Origin: Coffea arabica
Lineage: Eukaryota; Streptophyta; Magnoliopsida; Gentianales; Rubiaceae
NCBI RefSeq assembly: GCF_036785885.1
Contig: NC_092316.1
Span: 51,655,001 to 51,719,000, forward strand
Length of the DNA stretch: 64,000 bases
Direction of reading: 5' to 3'
Below the pieces are notes generated by a model, which was given only the letters and a program-made list of their open reading frames with translations, did not search any database and was not told the origin of the DNA. Below are positions 50,181-62,423 of this stretch, piece after piece; within the stretch, counting starts at the first letter, position 1; each line of letters starts with the position of its first letter. The translations under genes were made by a program, and so were the position numbers.

Positions 50181-51880
50181 TGGATAGGGTGTTAATTATT
50201 AGTAATTTTATTGTTAATTTTCCTCATTGTCCTTGCCAAATATTGTTTTAATTGTTAACATATACTTATATTTAGTATTTGGGCCTATCTACAGGAAGCG
50301 GAACTAAAAAGTGTTAAAAAGAAGGATCTGCGGAGGACAAATTCTCCACGCGTGGGGAGTTTCCAAAAGAAAATACAAGTTCGGCTCCGCAGGGTGATAC
50401 AAACGGATTTCTTACTTTTTTGCTGATGAAGAGTGGCCTTGTACTAGGAGTCTACTAGCAATAGGAAAGGAATTAGGAGGGAACTTTGGCAGTGGGAGTG
50501 CTGGAACCTTTTTGTTTTTGCTCCTTATCCGATAGGGGACCACGTAGGGATGCGTGAATCATTGTTTTTAGATAGGACAGTTTTCATTCTTGTGGGACGG
50601 GCCTCGTTTTGCTTTTTCTTGGTTTTCTTCTTTGCCGTCTCTTCTGTTAGGACGGGGGGAACAGAGCTTTGTCTTCGAGGATTACTTCTGCAATTTTGCA
50701 TGGGATTTCCTCCATGAAGATAAGCTAACTCCTTTTTCTAGTCAATGGTTAATTTGAAGACACGGTTCCAAATATCAGTGAGATCGAATTATTTTACTTA
50801 TTTCTGTTATTCATTGGTATTCGTACGTTTTCTGGTTTAATTGCTTATAATTGTTTTGTTATTTGAATGTCAAGGGTCCGATATTCGAATTAACCTAATA
50901 ATCTACTATCATATTAATTGATTAAATCCATAATTGTTCAATTGGTTAATATCAGTGGCGACTAGCGTGATTAGTTTAATGTTAGGGAAACGTATGATCT
51001 AATTTAAACAAGCCCTCGTAGCGTGTTTGTTAGTTAGGGTTGGATTTTTCTAATTATTAATGCAATCGAGGAATTAAATCCTACGGTCGTACCTAGGGTT
51101 ATTTTTTGGTTAGAAAAATAGTCAACGGTCGTACCTTGACTATCGATAAAGTAAAGAAAAGTTGGTTATCAGAGCTTGTTGATGGCTATTAGGGCTGCAA
51201 ACGAGTCGAGTCGAGTCGAGTTTTGACTTAAATTCATCGAACTCGAACTCGAGCTCTATCTCGATGAATTGGCAATTTTTAAATTTGAGCTCGAACTTGA
51301 AAAAAATAAAAATAATTATTTTATTTTTAAAAAAAATAAATAAAATAATATTTTTTCTTAATAAATAATAAAATATTAAGGATATTTATGTAATTTTACT
51401 ATTAAAATAATATATATATATATATATATATATTCGAGCTCGCGAGCCGGCTCTCTAGCTAACGAACTTAATGTTTTGAACTCGAGCTCGAGTTCGATTT
51501 TGACTCGACCAGCTCGAGCTCGAATCAAGCAGCTTGCGAGCGGCTCGATTCGTTTGTACCTCTAATAGCTATAACCAATTTAGGAATGAGTAATTGAATT
51601 ATTTTTGCATCGGTGATCAGTTGAATGGAACGTGTCTGAAAAGTTGCACCTTTGGCTAGAGTCGTATTGGCTATTGATTAATTTTTGTTTAATTCTATTA
51701 GTAGTTTCATTAGTTAGTTAATTAATTATTTTATATTTTTCAAAAATCCCCCATACTTCGGATTCTGGAAGAAACAAATTATCTCCAGTCCTTGTGGATT
51801 CGACCCTACTCACTGCTATATACAAAATTTGTAATTTTCTTGAGTAGGTAATTATTATTGCACAGGTTCGGCACCTGTCA
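50181..51880 (+). repeat. 3' LTR, interrupted by a MITE
   Basis: Collinear with the 5' LTR except for the 375-bp insertion at 51190-51564 plus 8-bp duplication. The preceding purine-rich gtgtagggtaaa is a modest polypurine tract. Confidence 0.93.
51190..51564. mobile_element. hAT-type MITE inside the 3' LTR, 375 bp
   Basis: Absent from the 5' LTR, which reads 'gttgatagctataac' there. Target duplication atggctat (51182-51189) / atagctat (51565-51572). Terminal repeats tagggctgcaaacgagtcga / tagaggtacaaacgaatcga. AT-rich centre and tcgagct-rich arms. The 5' LTR provides the exact empty site. Confidence 0.95.
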
Positions 51881-51885
51881 ATACG

Positions 51886-52951
51886 CCACAGACAATTGAT
51901 TTCGTCTTCTTTGTAAGTAAACCATACGATGTATTCTTCAGAAGGCAGAAGGAGAATGTCTCACATAGCTCAAGTGACCGGTCGCATATGTATTATAGCG
52001 ATTTGATTGCAATTTTTGAGAGTTTTTGCAAAAAAGGTACTGTAATAATTTAAAATATGTTAAATAAAAATGTAATTGAAAAAAGCGTTTATAAAAAGTA
52101 TAAAAAAAATTTTGAGAAAAAATGACAATTCAAACAAAGTTGCTAGGGATTCATTCAAACAAAGTATACCCCCACCCGATCCCCCGCCTCGCCACCCGTT
52201 TGAATATGTATATATATATTTATATGTATATGTATAATATTTAATTTAATTAGTTACAAACTTATAATAATGATATTATAAGTTATAAGTATTATATAAT
52301 ATATATTGGTATATATAATATAATTGATAATATCAATTATACTAATAATTATACATGTCTACTAATAGAAATTATTAATTACTTATACTAAATTTACTAA
52401 TATATTTATACTAAATTCCTAATTACACTTAACACAATAATACATTTTTTTTCAAAAAAATATAATAATGACTCAGTGATTGTATTTAATTCAAAAGTGA
52501 AAATTGACTTCTTTAGCCCTATTTATTTCATCATGTTGGATTGTATTCAAATAATTTTTGTTTGATTATTTTTATGAGTTTCAATTATGAAATTACAAAG
52601 GATAATGATTTGATAATGTGTTGATATTTTAGTACTTAATTTTATTTCAAAAGTGAAAACTTGACTACTTTAGCTATATTTGTTTCATCATGTTGGATTG
52701 TATTCAAATAATTTTTGTTTGATTGTTTTTATGAGTTTCAATTATGAATTTACAATGGATAATGTATTGATATTTTAGTACTTAATTATTTGTTAAAATT
52801 TGACTACAATGAAATTAAATGACAAATTTTTATTAGCCTCCTCAGGTGCCCCCGCGAGGGAAGCATGGGACAGAGGGCAGGGCAGGGGCCTTGCCACCCA
52901 CCTCATTGCCATTCCTAACATGGAGAACCTATCCAAGGTGCAATCACTGTA

Positions 52952-52995
<44 letters not shown>

Positions 52996-53202
52996 TTCAA
53001 GTTACCATTTAAGTTTTAAAAAGGAAAAGGAAAATTAGAAAGAAGGCTTTAAGAGTTTGATTAGGGATATTTTTATGATTACTTGAATCCCTATGAACTT
53101 GAGTTAGGCCAATGGAAAAATCAACCAGTTTTGACTGCCTTCTTAAATATTTGTTTAGTAAACCCGAATCAGGAAAAGAAGATAAAATGAAAAAACACAT
53201 AC
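51886..53202. other. AT-rich intergenic DNA with simple repeats
   Basis: Contains a 156-bp-period tandem duplication (52485-52790), an (AT)n microsatellite (about 52957-52992) and C-rich/G-rich patches at 52168-52200 and 52845-52905 that could be the decayed ends of an unassigned element. No gene. Confidence 0.6.
52485..52790. repeat. 156-bp tandem duplication
   Basis: Two direct copies sharing tttcatcatgttggattgta and atgagtttcaattatgaa. The second copy lacks about 12 bases. Confidence 0.85.
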
Positions 53203-53221
53203 AAAAAGCAAAATGAATGGA

Positions 53222-53276
53222 GTTACCGGCTTGGGTCCTAAGGGTTCAAGTCGGGGCATGTTCCAGGTTATAAAAA
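53222..53276 (+). mobile_element. Truncated SINE with A tail
   Basis: Flanked by aaaaagcaaaatgaatgga / aaaaagcaaaatgaataga (53203-53221, 53277-53295; one mismatch). The insert has gggttcaagtcgggg, a good tRNA B box, then an A run. Confidence 0.72.
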
Positions 53277-53309
53277 AAAAAGCAAAATGAATAGAAACCA
53301 AACAAATTA

Positions 53310-53658
53310 GGGTTAAAAATCAAAAAATTCCCTGTGGTATACCTAATACACAGAAAAGCTTCCCGTGGTTTCAAAACATATAAAATGACATCTCATGTTT
53401 TGAATTAAATTGTAAACTAATAGAATTCGTTAAATTTAACGGAATTCGATAAACTTAACGAAAAACTTAATGGAATCTGGTAAATTTAACGGAATCCGGT
53501 ATGTTTAACCGCCAAGACCGTCTATTTCGTTAACTTTAACGAATTCTATTAGTTTACAATTTAGTTCAAAACATGAGGTATCGTTTTGTATATTTTAAAA
53601 TCACGGGGGATTTTTTGTGTATTAGATATACCACAGGAGTTTTTTTTGTTCTTAACCC
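53310..53658. mobile_element. Mutator-type MITE, 349 bp
   Basis: Terminal inverted repeats of about 42 bp starting gggttaaaaatc / gggttaagaacaa and sharing ctgtggtata and ctaatacac. Flanks aacaaatta / aataaacta agree at 7 of 9, both changes C/T. The interior is itself largely palindromic (attctattagtttacaattta reversed near both sides). Confidence 0.75.
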
Positions 53659-53837
53659 AATAAACTAAAAATGTTGGGGCACATGTTTGATAATTTAATT
53701 CAACACTTAAATTTAATGGATTCTGATCTTAACATGTTTAGATACATTTGATAACAAAAAATAGAAAATCTAGATTAATTGAGTGGTAGTGAAGTTTTTA
53801 GGCAAAACATGCTCCAAAAAAAAGTGGTAAGCTATTC

Positions 53838-55566
53838 TTTTTTTTTTTTTTTTGTTGAAACGAGAGAATGGTATTGATTTCCAAAAGTATATACAATGCA
53901 AGCAACGGCTCGATACTTACATTGTGCTATAGCACAATAGATTGGGATTGACCCATTTTGCATCTTGATGATTGCTCAATGCTTGAGCACTAAATTGAAC
54001 ACTTAGATCAGTCTTATTTACTACTTCTAGGCAAAAGGAGCATTTGTAAATAGACTACTTAGCTCTTTGATATCCTATATCACTATAGTTGTCCATCCAT
54101 CTATTGACTTTTCCTGTTGGATTTGCTGTAGCAATTTTTTTCAGGAACTCCAATGTTTATTAGTCTCCATCCCTGTTTTGCTGCTTTGACTAGTGCTAGC
54201 TTGATCCCTTCAACAAAATGTTGAAGTTGATTTCCAATTGCTCTTTCTCTCATTGCCCATCCTATTAGGTCCTGCATCCTTTCATCCTTTGCCACACTAC
54301 CATATCCAACAGCTAGTCGTGCATCCTTTCATCCTTTGCCACAATACCATATCCAACAGCTATCCTTTCCTTGTCCTAGTTCACAGAAATCTTAAGATGT
54401 CTTCCTCTTGGTGTAGCTTCTACATTTTGCATTTCATCTTGGTTGCTTTGTTGTTGAGGCATTGATGTTCTACCTATGCTACAACTCCTAGCTTTCTCTA
54501 TTGCATTGTTAAATTCCCTCCAGGCGGTGTAGGCTTTGTTAACAACTGCAGCTGGATCTTGTATCTTGTTGTTGAATTCCTTCTCATTCCTACTCTTTCA
54601 AATTTGCCACAAGGTATAGGCCGTGAGGCTTATGTGGTCAGTTCCTTGGGCTCTTCATCTAGCTTCAATTACAACTGTCCACCAGTTTTTCAAATTTCCT
54701 GTCAGGTTTCCAATTACATCCCATTGTACTGGAGCTAGTTTCCAAATGCCTCTAACTTTCCTGCAATTTAGCAGCATATGTTCAAGTGTTTCCATCTCCT
54801 TACCACAGCCTGAGCATATTCGATCTCTTGCTTTTGCCCTTCTCCATATCAGCTTCTTGATAGGAACTGCTTCTCTTAGTCCTTTCCAGATGAACAATTT
54901 AATCTTGTGGTTGATGTTTAAGTTCCATAACACCTTCCACACATGCTGGTTTATTGAATTGCAGCTAGGTTCAGCTTCCCTTTCCATCTTTCTTGTTTCA
55001 ACCTCTCTCCTTTCCATTGCATGTTTGTATCCTGATTGCACTGTGTATTCTCCAGTCTGGTTTCCTAACCAGAATCTACTATCTTCTTTTCTTGTGATGC
55101 TAATAGGAGCTTTCAGTATGTTGTCAGCATCCTCCTTGCAAAACATCTTACAGATGAGAGGTCTGTTCCATCTGTAATCCACTATCATGTCAGCCACTTT
55201 ATCAATCTGCCTGTTTGCTGGTTTAAGCGTTTTTGGCTTCCTTTGGTGGTTGTTGGGTAGCCATTGGTCTTCCCAGATTCTAGTCTTTCTTCCATTGTCT
55301 ATTCTCCTCCTCACTTCCCACCATAGATCTTCACTGCTGCTCATTATACTCTGCCAAAACTAGGAAGCATTCTTTGCCACTTTACATTCCTGTATGCTGC
55401 TATTTGGAAAATACATTGCTTTCAGAACCTTGCTAGACAACAGATTTGGATTCCTGATAATTCTCCATATCTGTTTGGCAAGCAAGGCTCTATTAAAAGC
55501 TCTGTATTTCTTTGAAGCCTAGGTCTCATTTTTTCTTCTCCTGAGTCCACTGCTTTTAGGCCATCC
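53838..55566 (-). mobile_element. 5'-truncated LINE retrotransposon, 1.73 kb
   Basis: Minus-strand insertion with A tail (plus-strand T run at about 53838-53855). Target duplication aagtggtaagctattc / aagtgataagctattc (53822-53837, 55567-55582; 15 of 16). Truncated upstream of the reverse transcriptase core. Confidence 0.92.
54655..55344 (-). pseudogene. LINE ORF2 C-terminal part (zf-RVT region)
   Basis: 229-codon open frame. It includes DLWWEVRRRIDNGRKTRIWE (LINE connector), SRFWLGNQTGEYTVQSGYK, and the zinc-binding domain HVWKVLWNLNINHKIKLF with CSGCGKEMETLEHMLLNC (C-x2-C...H-x4-C). This is the region after the reverse transcriptase in plant L1-type elements. Downstream the frame continues with lesions (RNEKEFNN, AYTAWREFNN) towards an RNase H-like remnant at 54295-54101 (ALVKAAKQGWR). 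The reverse transcriptase and endonuclease are missing, so the copy is dead. Confidence 0.88.
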
Positions 55567-56662
55567 AAGTGATAAGCTATTCATTTATCATTTAATTTGG
55601 TATATACTCAAATATATTAGATTTAATACATAATAATTTAGCAACCTAACAGATTCAAAGTTTAAACTTAAAAAATTTAGAATAGCTTGAAAATTTAGAA
55701 AAGAGAAAATTTTTTAATTACATTTAAAAACTTATTTGAGATGTTTAGAAGATGAAAAAGGTTATTTCTTCATCTTTACAATATTTTAAATAGTTTTTAT
55801 ATTCTTTTGAAATTATTTATAATTCATCAATTTTAAATTTTGTCTTCAAATTATAGATAATATTTGTTAAAGGATCTCTCAACCCCAAACTTATAATTTT
55901 TTAACTAAAAAAATACATCTATCAAGTTGTCAAATGTCAAAGGCTTTTAAATTGATTTGTTAGTTCAACTAAGGGACCACAACAAAAGGGCAGCTATGAA
56001 ATGAAATTAATTTTGTCCTTCCTAACCTAAACATAGTATTTTAATCATATAATTTGAATTGGATCGAGAATGTTACAAAAATTTAAAAATAGGGGAGGCA
56101 AACGATATTTTTTAACACTTTAAGAGAGAAAAGTGAAACTATCAGAAACCTAACAGAGATTTCTGAAATTATCCCTTTTATAAAACTCTTTAAGCCTTAG
56201 ATTAGAGTACACAAAGCACACAAGCCAATATGGGTAAGTGATTAATGCAATTACAACTTTCAATTTTGTACAGATAAGTCCATATAATTCTTTGCAGATT
56301 GCTGTGACAACTGTTAAAGTCCCAAAAACAGAGAGAAGAAAGCAAAAATTTGGAAGCGGTGTCTAGCGGTTTTGATGATTCTGTTGGAACTCTAGTAATT
56401 AGTACAAAATGTTCCTTGTCCTATGCATCTAGTGTTTTGGGTGGACACGGAAATTGCGTCACGTATATGTAGGAAAAGGTTCAAGTTACATAAAATGGAA
56501 GGGAACGTTCTTTAATCTAAAATTCGGGACTGACATCAATCTAAAGTGACTCAAAAACTAAACTTCACTTCCTTTTTTTTTTTTTTTTTTTTACAATGGT
56601 AACATTTTTATAAGTTAATCTATCCTAATTTAGGAGAAGGGGGAGCCAATGGGAGTTGAATC

Positions 56663-59600
56663 TGTGACAACCCCACTTCCCCCTAAGGCGAACCAAAGGG
56701 TTCGACGGACCGCCTGCCCAACTCTCACCAGGACTCGATACAATTTAATTCAAACTTATGGATAACAACCGAATAATAAAAGTCGAAACAAAGAAAAGTT
56801 GCTTCCTTAAATAAATATTCAAATCTTACAACACAAGTTCTCAAAAGTACATCACTTTCCCCCAAATTTTCAATCACTCGAAGTCGTCTAATCGAATACA
56901 ACCCAAAATACTAAGCAAAAGTAGTCAAACCGGCTTCTCCAAAATTCTTTCCATTCCGAGCTCCTGTTAAGGAAAATAAAGCTAATGGGATGAGCTAATG
57001 CTCAGTGAGGCCAAAAAAATATGCAAACACATAGTTCAAGTAACAAGCACTTATACGAGAAATAAAACTATAACATTCAAGTAATTCCCGATTAACAATT
57101 AAACACACTTGAGTAGGATACAGGAGCTCTCAGGAGTTAATTTCCAATTGCTTTGCCCAAGTTCGATCCAATACTTCCACATGATGACATTTCATCAACC
57201 GGGTAGGTATTTAATTCTGTAGAGCTTCACTTACTCTATTTATGATTCTGAGTCGACATGAGAGGTATCTCTCACCCGAATCGGTGTGGTACATGCTACC
57301 GCTCAGAGAAATAAGTGGTTGATGAGACATCGCTCCAATCGACTTATACTTTGATTATGGTTCTGAGTCGACATGAGAGGTACCTCCCACCCGAATCGGT
57401 ATGGTACATGCTATCGCTCAGGGAATCCATTATACGTTTATGGTTCTGAGTCGACATGAGAGGTACCTTCCACCTGAATCGGTGTGGTATATACTATCGC
57501 TCAGTGGTCGATGAGACATCACTCCAATTGACTTATACTTTGATTATGGTTCTGAGTCGATATGAGAGGTACCTCCCACCCAAATTGGTGTGATACATAC
57601 TATCGTTCAGGGAACCGATTACAATTGTTTATGGTACTCAGTCGACATGAGAGGTACTTCCCACCCGAATCGATATAGTACATGTTATCGCTCAGAGAAC
57701 CGATTATTTGTTTAGGGTTTTGAATCGACATGAGAGATACTTCCCACCCAATTTGGTGTGGTACATGCTATCGCTCAGGGAACCGATTATAGCACTGAGA
57801 CGATATGAGAGGCATCTCCCACCCAAATTGGTGTGGTACATGTATCCGTTCAGGGCTTACGGGTTAAATATGTTTATGAACAATTACTGATCATATGTAT
57901 TCATGTAACAAGTATCGCATAATGAAAAGAAAGAGAGGATGAGGGCGTCCCCACGAATATACACATAAGTCGAGGAGGTTCACTCCACTCGACATCACAA
58001 CACAAATATGGTCTACAATAGCAACACTTTACTTAATTCACATAACAATTCACTTCACACAATTCGAATATCAATTCACATAGCACATTTCAATTATAGC
58101 ATCACTTAAAGGAGAACGAGTGTGATAAAGTACACACTCGTCTCAACAAGTTTACGTATCATGTATAATATTTGTACAATTCACATTTCAATCACATAAG
58201 CATTTAACATGCACTTGACACTCATCAATCAAAGTAAAGGAGTAAGTGCTCAAACAAGTGTTTAGGTGTTCGCTTCGAGATGCTCTTGAAGGTCCCCTTG
58301 AGCACCTGAGCAAATAGTAATTGGCTATCACACACTATCGCTTATAAACCCCTTGTTAACAAGGGAGATTGTACACTTGTACAATACTAAAAAAATGTCA
58401 TGAAAGAGAGTCTTATTTACTCATAAATCAAGGCTCAAAAGTGGTGTTTAAAAACACAAGAAAAACTAATTTTCTTCATGAAATCAAGTTTAAAACGGTT
58501 AATCAATATCAAAGGATAGGGAAGAGTTTCCAAAAAATCATTTCCCAACAAGTCGGAAAATTTCAATTTTGCGTGTCAAATTTAGAAAAATCAGAACTTG
58601 CACTCAGTAGGTCCAAAATTGGAAAACTTTACACTGTTGGAATCTTGGTTCAGACTACTAAAAATTCTTAGAAGACACTTTTCTAAGATTCTAAACGGAA
58701 GACATTCAAATTTCAGCTCAAAATAGCTGACTTGAGCATACGAGACAGTTTCGGTCATGTTTTTCGACAAACTTTGGAAATTCGGCAAAATTCACAGAAA
58801 GTAAACTAGCCTCTGAAATTCATAACACAATAAAATTTCCAAACAGGATTTCGAACACAAAAAATGGAACTAAATTCGGAGTCTTGAGTATCAAGATATA
58901 GCAGTTCAAAGTCGGTAAATTTCTACTACTAAACAGTGAATTTTTCAGATTTGAAAGTAAATTTTGGGACATCATTTGGGTATCAAAATGGTCTTAGAAT
59001 AACACCAAATGTGGTACAATTCAACTTCCATATGAGAACTACTTCTCTATCAAATTTTACATAAAAAACTCGTACGGGAAGGTAGTTAACAAAACTACGA
59101 AATTTTAGGAAATTCTTAAAGCAAATCTGTCTTCTTGTTTTCTTTTCCTTTTTCAAACACTTTGCACCATGAAATCAGTCTCATTTTGGTTCATTTGTGA
59201 AATCAAGCTCCAAGAAACATTTCATAAGCAATTGATAGTGGTTTGACATCAAAATTTTGAAATAAAACATCTCACAAACAACTAAACCAGTGGGCTAGCA
59301 AAAGGAAGGGTTTTCCAGCTTTGCTGCAGTTTGGAAATTGAACCATATTTCACTCAATACAACTTGGAATTGAGAATGGTTGTTGGACTTTGAAATTAGA
59401 ATCATAAGGCTACATTTCATCAGAACAAATCATTTTCAAAAATCAATTCATAAGTGAGAGAAAATAGAGCCACAAAATGCAGCTTCTACCTTTCTCTCGG
59501 ATACACCATCATAACAGGATAGCAACTTTGCCGAATCACTATGGCTCACTCATTTCGAACTAGAAAATGTATTTTATACCGTTGGAAAGCTACAAATGTC

Positions 59601-60952
59601 TAGTTTCAAATGCCACAAACGGCACTCAATTTTGACTTTTATTCAAAGAGTTATGTTTGATCAAAGTGGTACTGTTTAGACTGCCCGAACAAGTTTTCCA
59701 GGTTTTTTCAATTTTCGAAATCTCAAATTTTGCTCAACCAATTCAAATGATTTTGGGTAGAAACTTTCTACACACTATATATAACATATATACATCAGTT
59801 TCACAGTCATTTGAGCATCAAAATTTCGAAATATAAGCAAGGTAATAACAGGACAAATTCGGCAAGCATTCTTGCGCAATTTTCTTTTGGCCTTTCCTTC
59901 ATTTCTCACCATAATCTTTCCATCTACACACATAACAATCATATTCAAGCAATTACACCTCAAGCCAGCTACCTAGAGGTCACTACAAGACTGCTAGCCT
60001 AACATTTAAAGCAAGAAATTAAACATCTCAAGTCCGCTAGCCTGATCCATGCTTAGGGTTCAAACCCTTGCAAATAAAGCTCCAATCTTTGAAGAAAATG
60101 GAAAGGTTCAAGATTGATGAAGACTACCTCTTAGCTTTGGAAGAAACCAGAAATTTTGGACCGAAATTCTCCCAAGAAAACCCACAAGATGAAGCCTTTC
60201 TCCAAGCTAAAGTTGCTCTCCAAGTGGTATGTGAGTTGTGTGAAGATTTAGAGGTGAAATGGTGCAAGATTGGATGGAGTTTTCTTTCATTCTTCTTCCT
60301 TGGGGCTGCTGGCCGAAAAATGGAGAGAGATGAGAGAGGTTTGTGTGCTAAAACTTGGGGAGAAAGAATGGAATAGTAGCCATAAGTGTTGGGCAAAAAG
60401 TCAACTCTTAATAGTGTCGTGCGCGGGTATCGTACCACCGTTTTCTCTCTTGTTTGTTACACTTGTACACTAAACCTCCAATGAAATTCCTTTAACACTA
60501 TAATTATTCACTCTTAGTAGTCTAAAATAAATTTCTTAAATCTCTAGTTAACCGTTTCGGCTCGATTTACGCGAATTTCCGATTCGCGCGCGATAAAGCA
60601 AAACTTAAGGGTAATTCACGCCACTAAAATATAATTAACTAACTCTAGGGCAGATAACTTATAAAATGAATAAATTAAGAATGAAAACCTGAGTCCTCAA
60701 ATTTCCAAAATCATTGCACTCTCGGATCGAATATTGTCTCGAAAAACGTGTATTTGCTATTTCTTGCTAAACGAGCCGTAGAAAAATTAAATTCGTGAAC
60801 GGAACGTTTTAAAAATATAAAAGAGATATTTTTGCATACAAATGGGTTTTAAAATGAATGAAATAAATTATTCGGAGTAAACGGATGAATAAATAATTAA
60901 TTAAGCCATTAAAATAGTATAAAAGTAAGAAAATAAAATCTGGGTCCTCACA
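56663..60952. mobile_element. Solo LTR of 4.29 kb
   Basis: TGTGACAACCCC...GGGTCCTCACA with a perfect target duplication gaatc (56658-56662, 60953-60957). No second LTR, primer site or internal domain, so recombination between the LTRs of a large element is inferred. LTRs of 4-5 kb occur in a few plant Ty3/gypsy lineages. Contains the minisatellite 57240-57860. ORFs within (58369-58671, 60068-60376) are unrecognised and probably non-coding. Confidence 0.9.
57240..57860. repeat. Minisatellite of seven units in the solo LTR
   Basis: Seven variants of gtcgacatgagaggtacct ... cccacccgaatcggtgtgg ... tacatgctatcgctcaggga, with successive cga landmarks at 57254, 57369, 57452, 57558, 57643, 57726 and 57801. 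Spacing alternates between about 75-85 and 106-115 because two units carry an extra 'gatgagacatcgctccaat' block. Confidence 0.93.
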
Positions 60953-62423
60953 GAATCACCATCAGAGAAGCCACTGAAGGCAGCTACATATAATGATAAA
61001 TTGGTAGGAGGCAAGTATTAAACCCTTGACCTTCTACACCACCAGCCTTTCGGGCTTGTGGGAAAAAAAAAGAAAATCCTAGACTTCAATTGAGTCGGAT
61101 ATCCTTTTGTTTTCTTCTTTCCTATTCCTTTTATATATGACTTGCTGTAACCGTCACCAATATGTAACTGCTGCTGATTAATTACTGGTTGAAACCGTCT
61201 CTTTTTCCTTCAATTTTTGACATCACATTGTTCTTTACTCTTGTTTCATGTTTCCTAAGATGACGGTTACATCCACTTTCGACTAAAACCTATACCAATG
61301 TTGTCAAATTCGGATAGGATAGTGACTTGATTAAACTATTAAATTAGAGATCAACTGGTCGGATCGATCGGACTATTCTAAAAAATTTGCTAGCATCGCT
61401 TGATATTATAATTATTTTATATTTTTATAAGTTTCAAAAATATTAAAATTAAGTTCTTGGTTATATTCAACCAACCATATAACATGTTCCAAAAATATTA
61501 GACTTGCAATCAAATATACACCTAAAATTTATATATAAAAATGTAAATGCACGGCTAAAATATGTCAATTTTCCAAAACTACTTGAAAAACTAAGTGAAG
61601 ACAAATTAATGCAAGTTAGGATCACTGATGCTAAATTAATAAAATGATAGAAATGAAAACTTCTTGATTAAAGATCATTTAAGGAAACGAGTGATTTTCG
61701 TGTTAATACTAAGTGGGTGGCAGCTTCTTATCTCTATTAATAAGTGAAAATTTTACAATTTAGGTAATTCAAATTATGTTCAGGAAAAACAACAAAGAAA
61801 AGTTTGAGAACCAGGTCAACTTGTCGAACTAGGTCATTGGTTTAACTAGTTTTTTGAAGGTTTTGACTACATTTGGACCAAATCAATTTTATGCTACAAA
61901 TCATCTCAACAAAGAGGGTAGTTCATGGTTGGATCGGTCGACCGACCAATCCAATTCAGGTTTAACAACACTGACGTATAGTGCATGAAATGCAACTACT
62001 CTTCTACTTTTAGTTTACCTTTAAGATGTCGTCGAAGTGTTAAATTTTTGAAAAAAAAAATAAAGTCAATGAGTGAAAGTATATAAATACAATTTTATGA
62101 GAGAGAATAATAATTGTTAGTATGTATATTTACATATTAGATTAGGTGTTATTTAAGTGTACTTAAAGTTTCGACTGAATAACCGTTAAAAAAAACCTCT
62201 TTAATTTTATAAAATTTATAGTCTTCTTGGACTCACGAATTGGAGTGCTTGTGAAGTAAAATGTGAAAAGCTTGGATAAGATTGACTGAACTATATAGTC
62301 AAATTATCAGGAACTTGGTCTTAATTCATAAATTCTCGCAAACAATTTTCTCATATCCTAACATTAACCTAATAAATATTCTTTAAAAGTCAATGGATAA
62401 ATAAGTGAATTAATAATCATGCA

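Larger units (their letters stand above)
45600..51880 (+). mobile_element. Non-autonomous LTR retrotransposon with gag relic, 6.28 kb
   Basis: 5' LTR 45600-46923 (1324 bp) and 3' LTR 50181-51880 (1317 bp without its inserted MITE). Perfect 5-bp target duplication atacg (45595-45599, 51881-51885). Ends TGATAGG...CTGTCA. Directly after the 5' LTR, tttttggtgccgttgtaagg resembles the ggcgccgttgccgggg primer-site motif common in plant Tat/Athila-type Ty3/gypsy elements. The interior holds only a decayed gag, then non-coding DNA; no protease, reverse transcriptase, RNase H or integrase. This is the pattern of LARD or terminal-repeat-with-GAG elements, which depend on enzymes from relatives. Confidence 0.95.
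56572..61078 (-). mobile_element. SINE split by a solo LTR
   Basis: Copy A of the duplication lacks this insert (ctagacttcactt at 27608-27620 is uninterrupted). Here ctaaacttcactt (56559-56571) and ctagacttcaatt (61079-61091) flank it. Without the LTR the insert is about 212 bp, with a long T run at the plus-strand left (A tail on minus) and ggctggtggtgtagaagg (A-box-like) near the other end, a tRNA-derived SINE layout. Confidence 0.82.
55682..62423 (+). repeat. Segmental duplication, copy B
   Basis: Direct duplicate of 26703-29421, expanded by the SINE and solo LTR between 56572 and 61078. Begins within the Mutator-like element (right end here at 56175) and ends at 'aataatcatgca', where a hAT-like terminus (tagaggtgtcaaaatg, 62424) follows. 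Point differences from copy A are frequent. Confidence 0.9.

Noticed and set aside
45600..51880. Autonomous gypsy element
   Set aside because: No reverse transcriptase, integrase or protease motif in any frame between the LTRs.
52957..52992. (AT)n run as a regulatory or origin element
   Set aside because: Simple microsatellite; nothing supports a function.
54238..55177. Plus-strand ORFs over the LINE
   Set aside because: Shadows of the minus-strand LINE ORF2 frame.
60068..60376. 102-codon ORF in the solo LTR
   Set aside because: Lies inside LTR sequence, unrecognised, opposed by an equally long antisense ORF.
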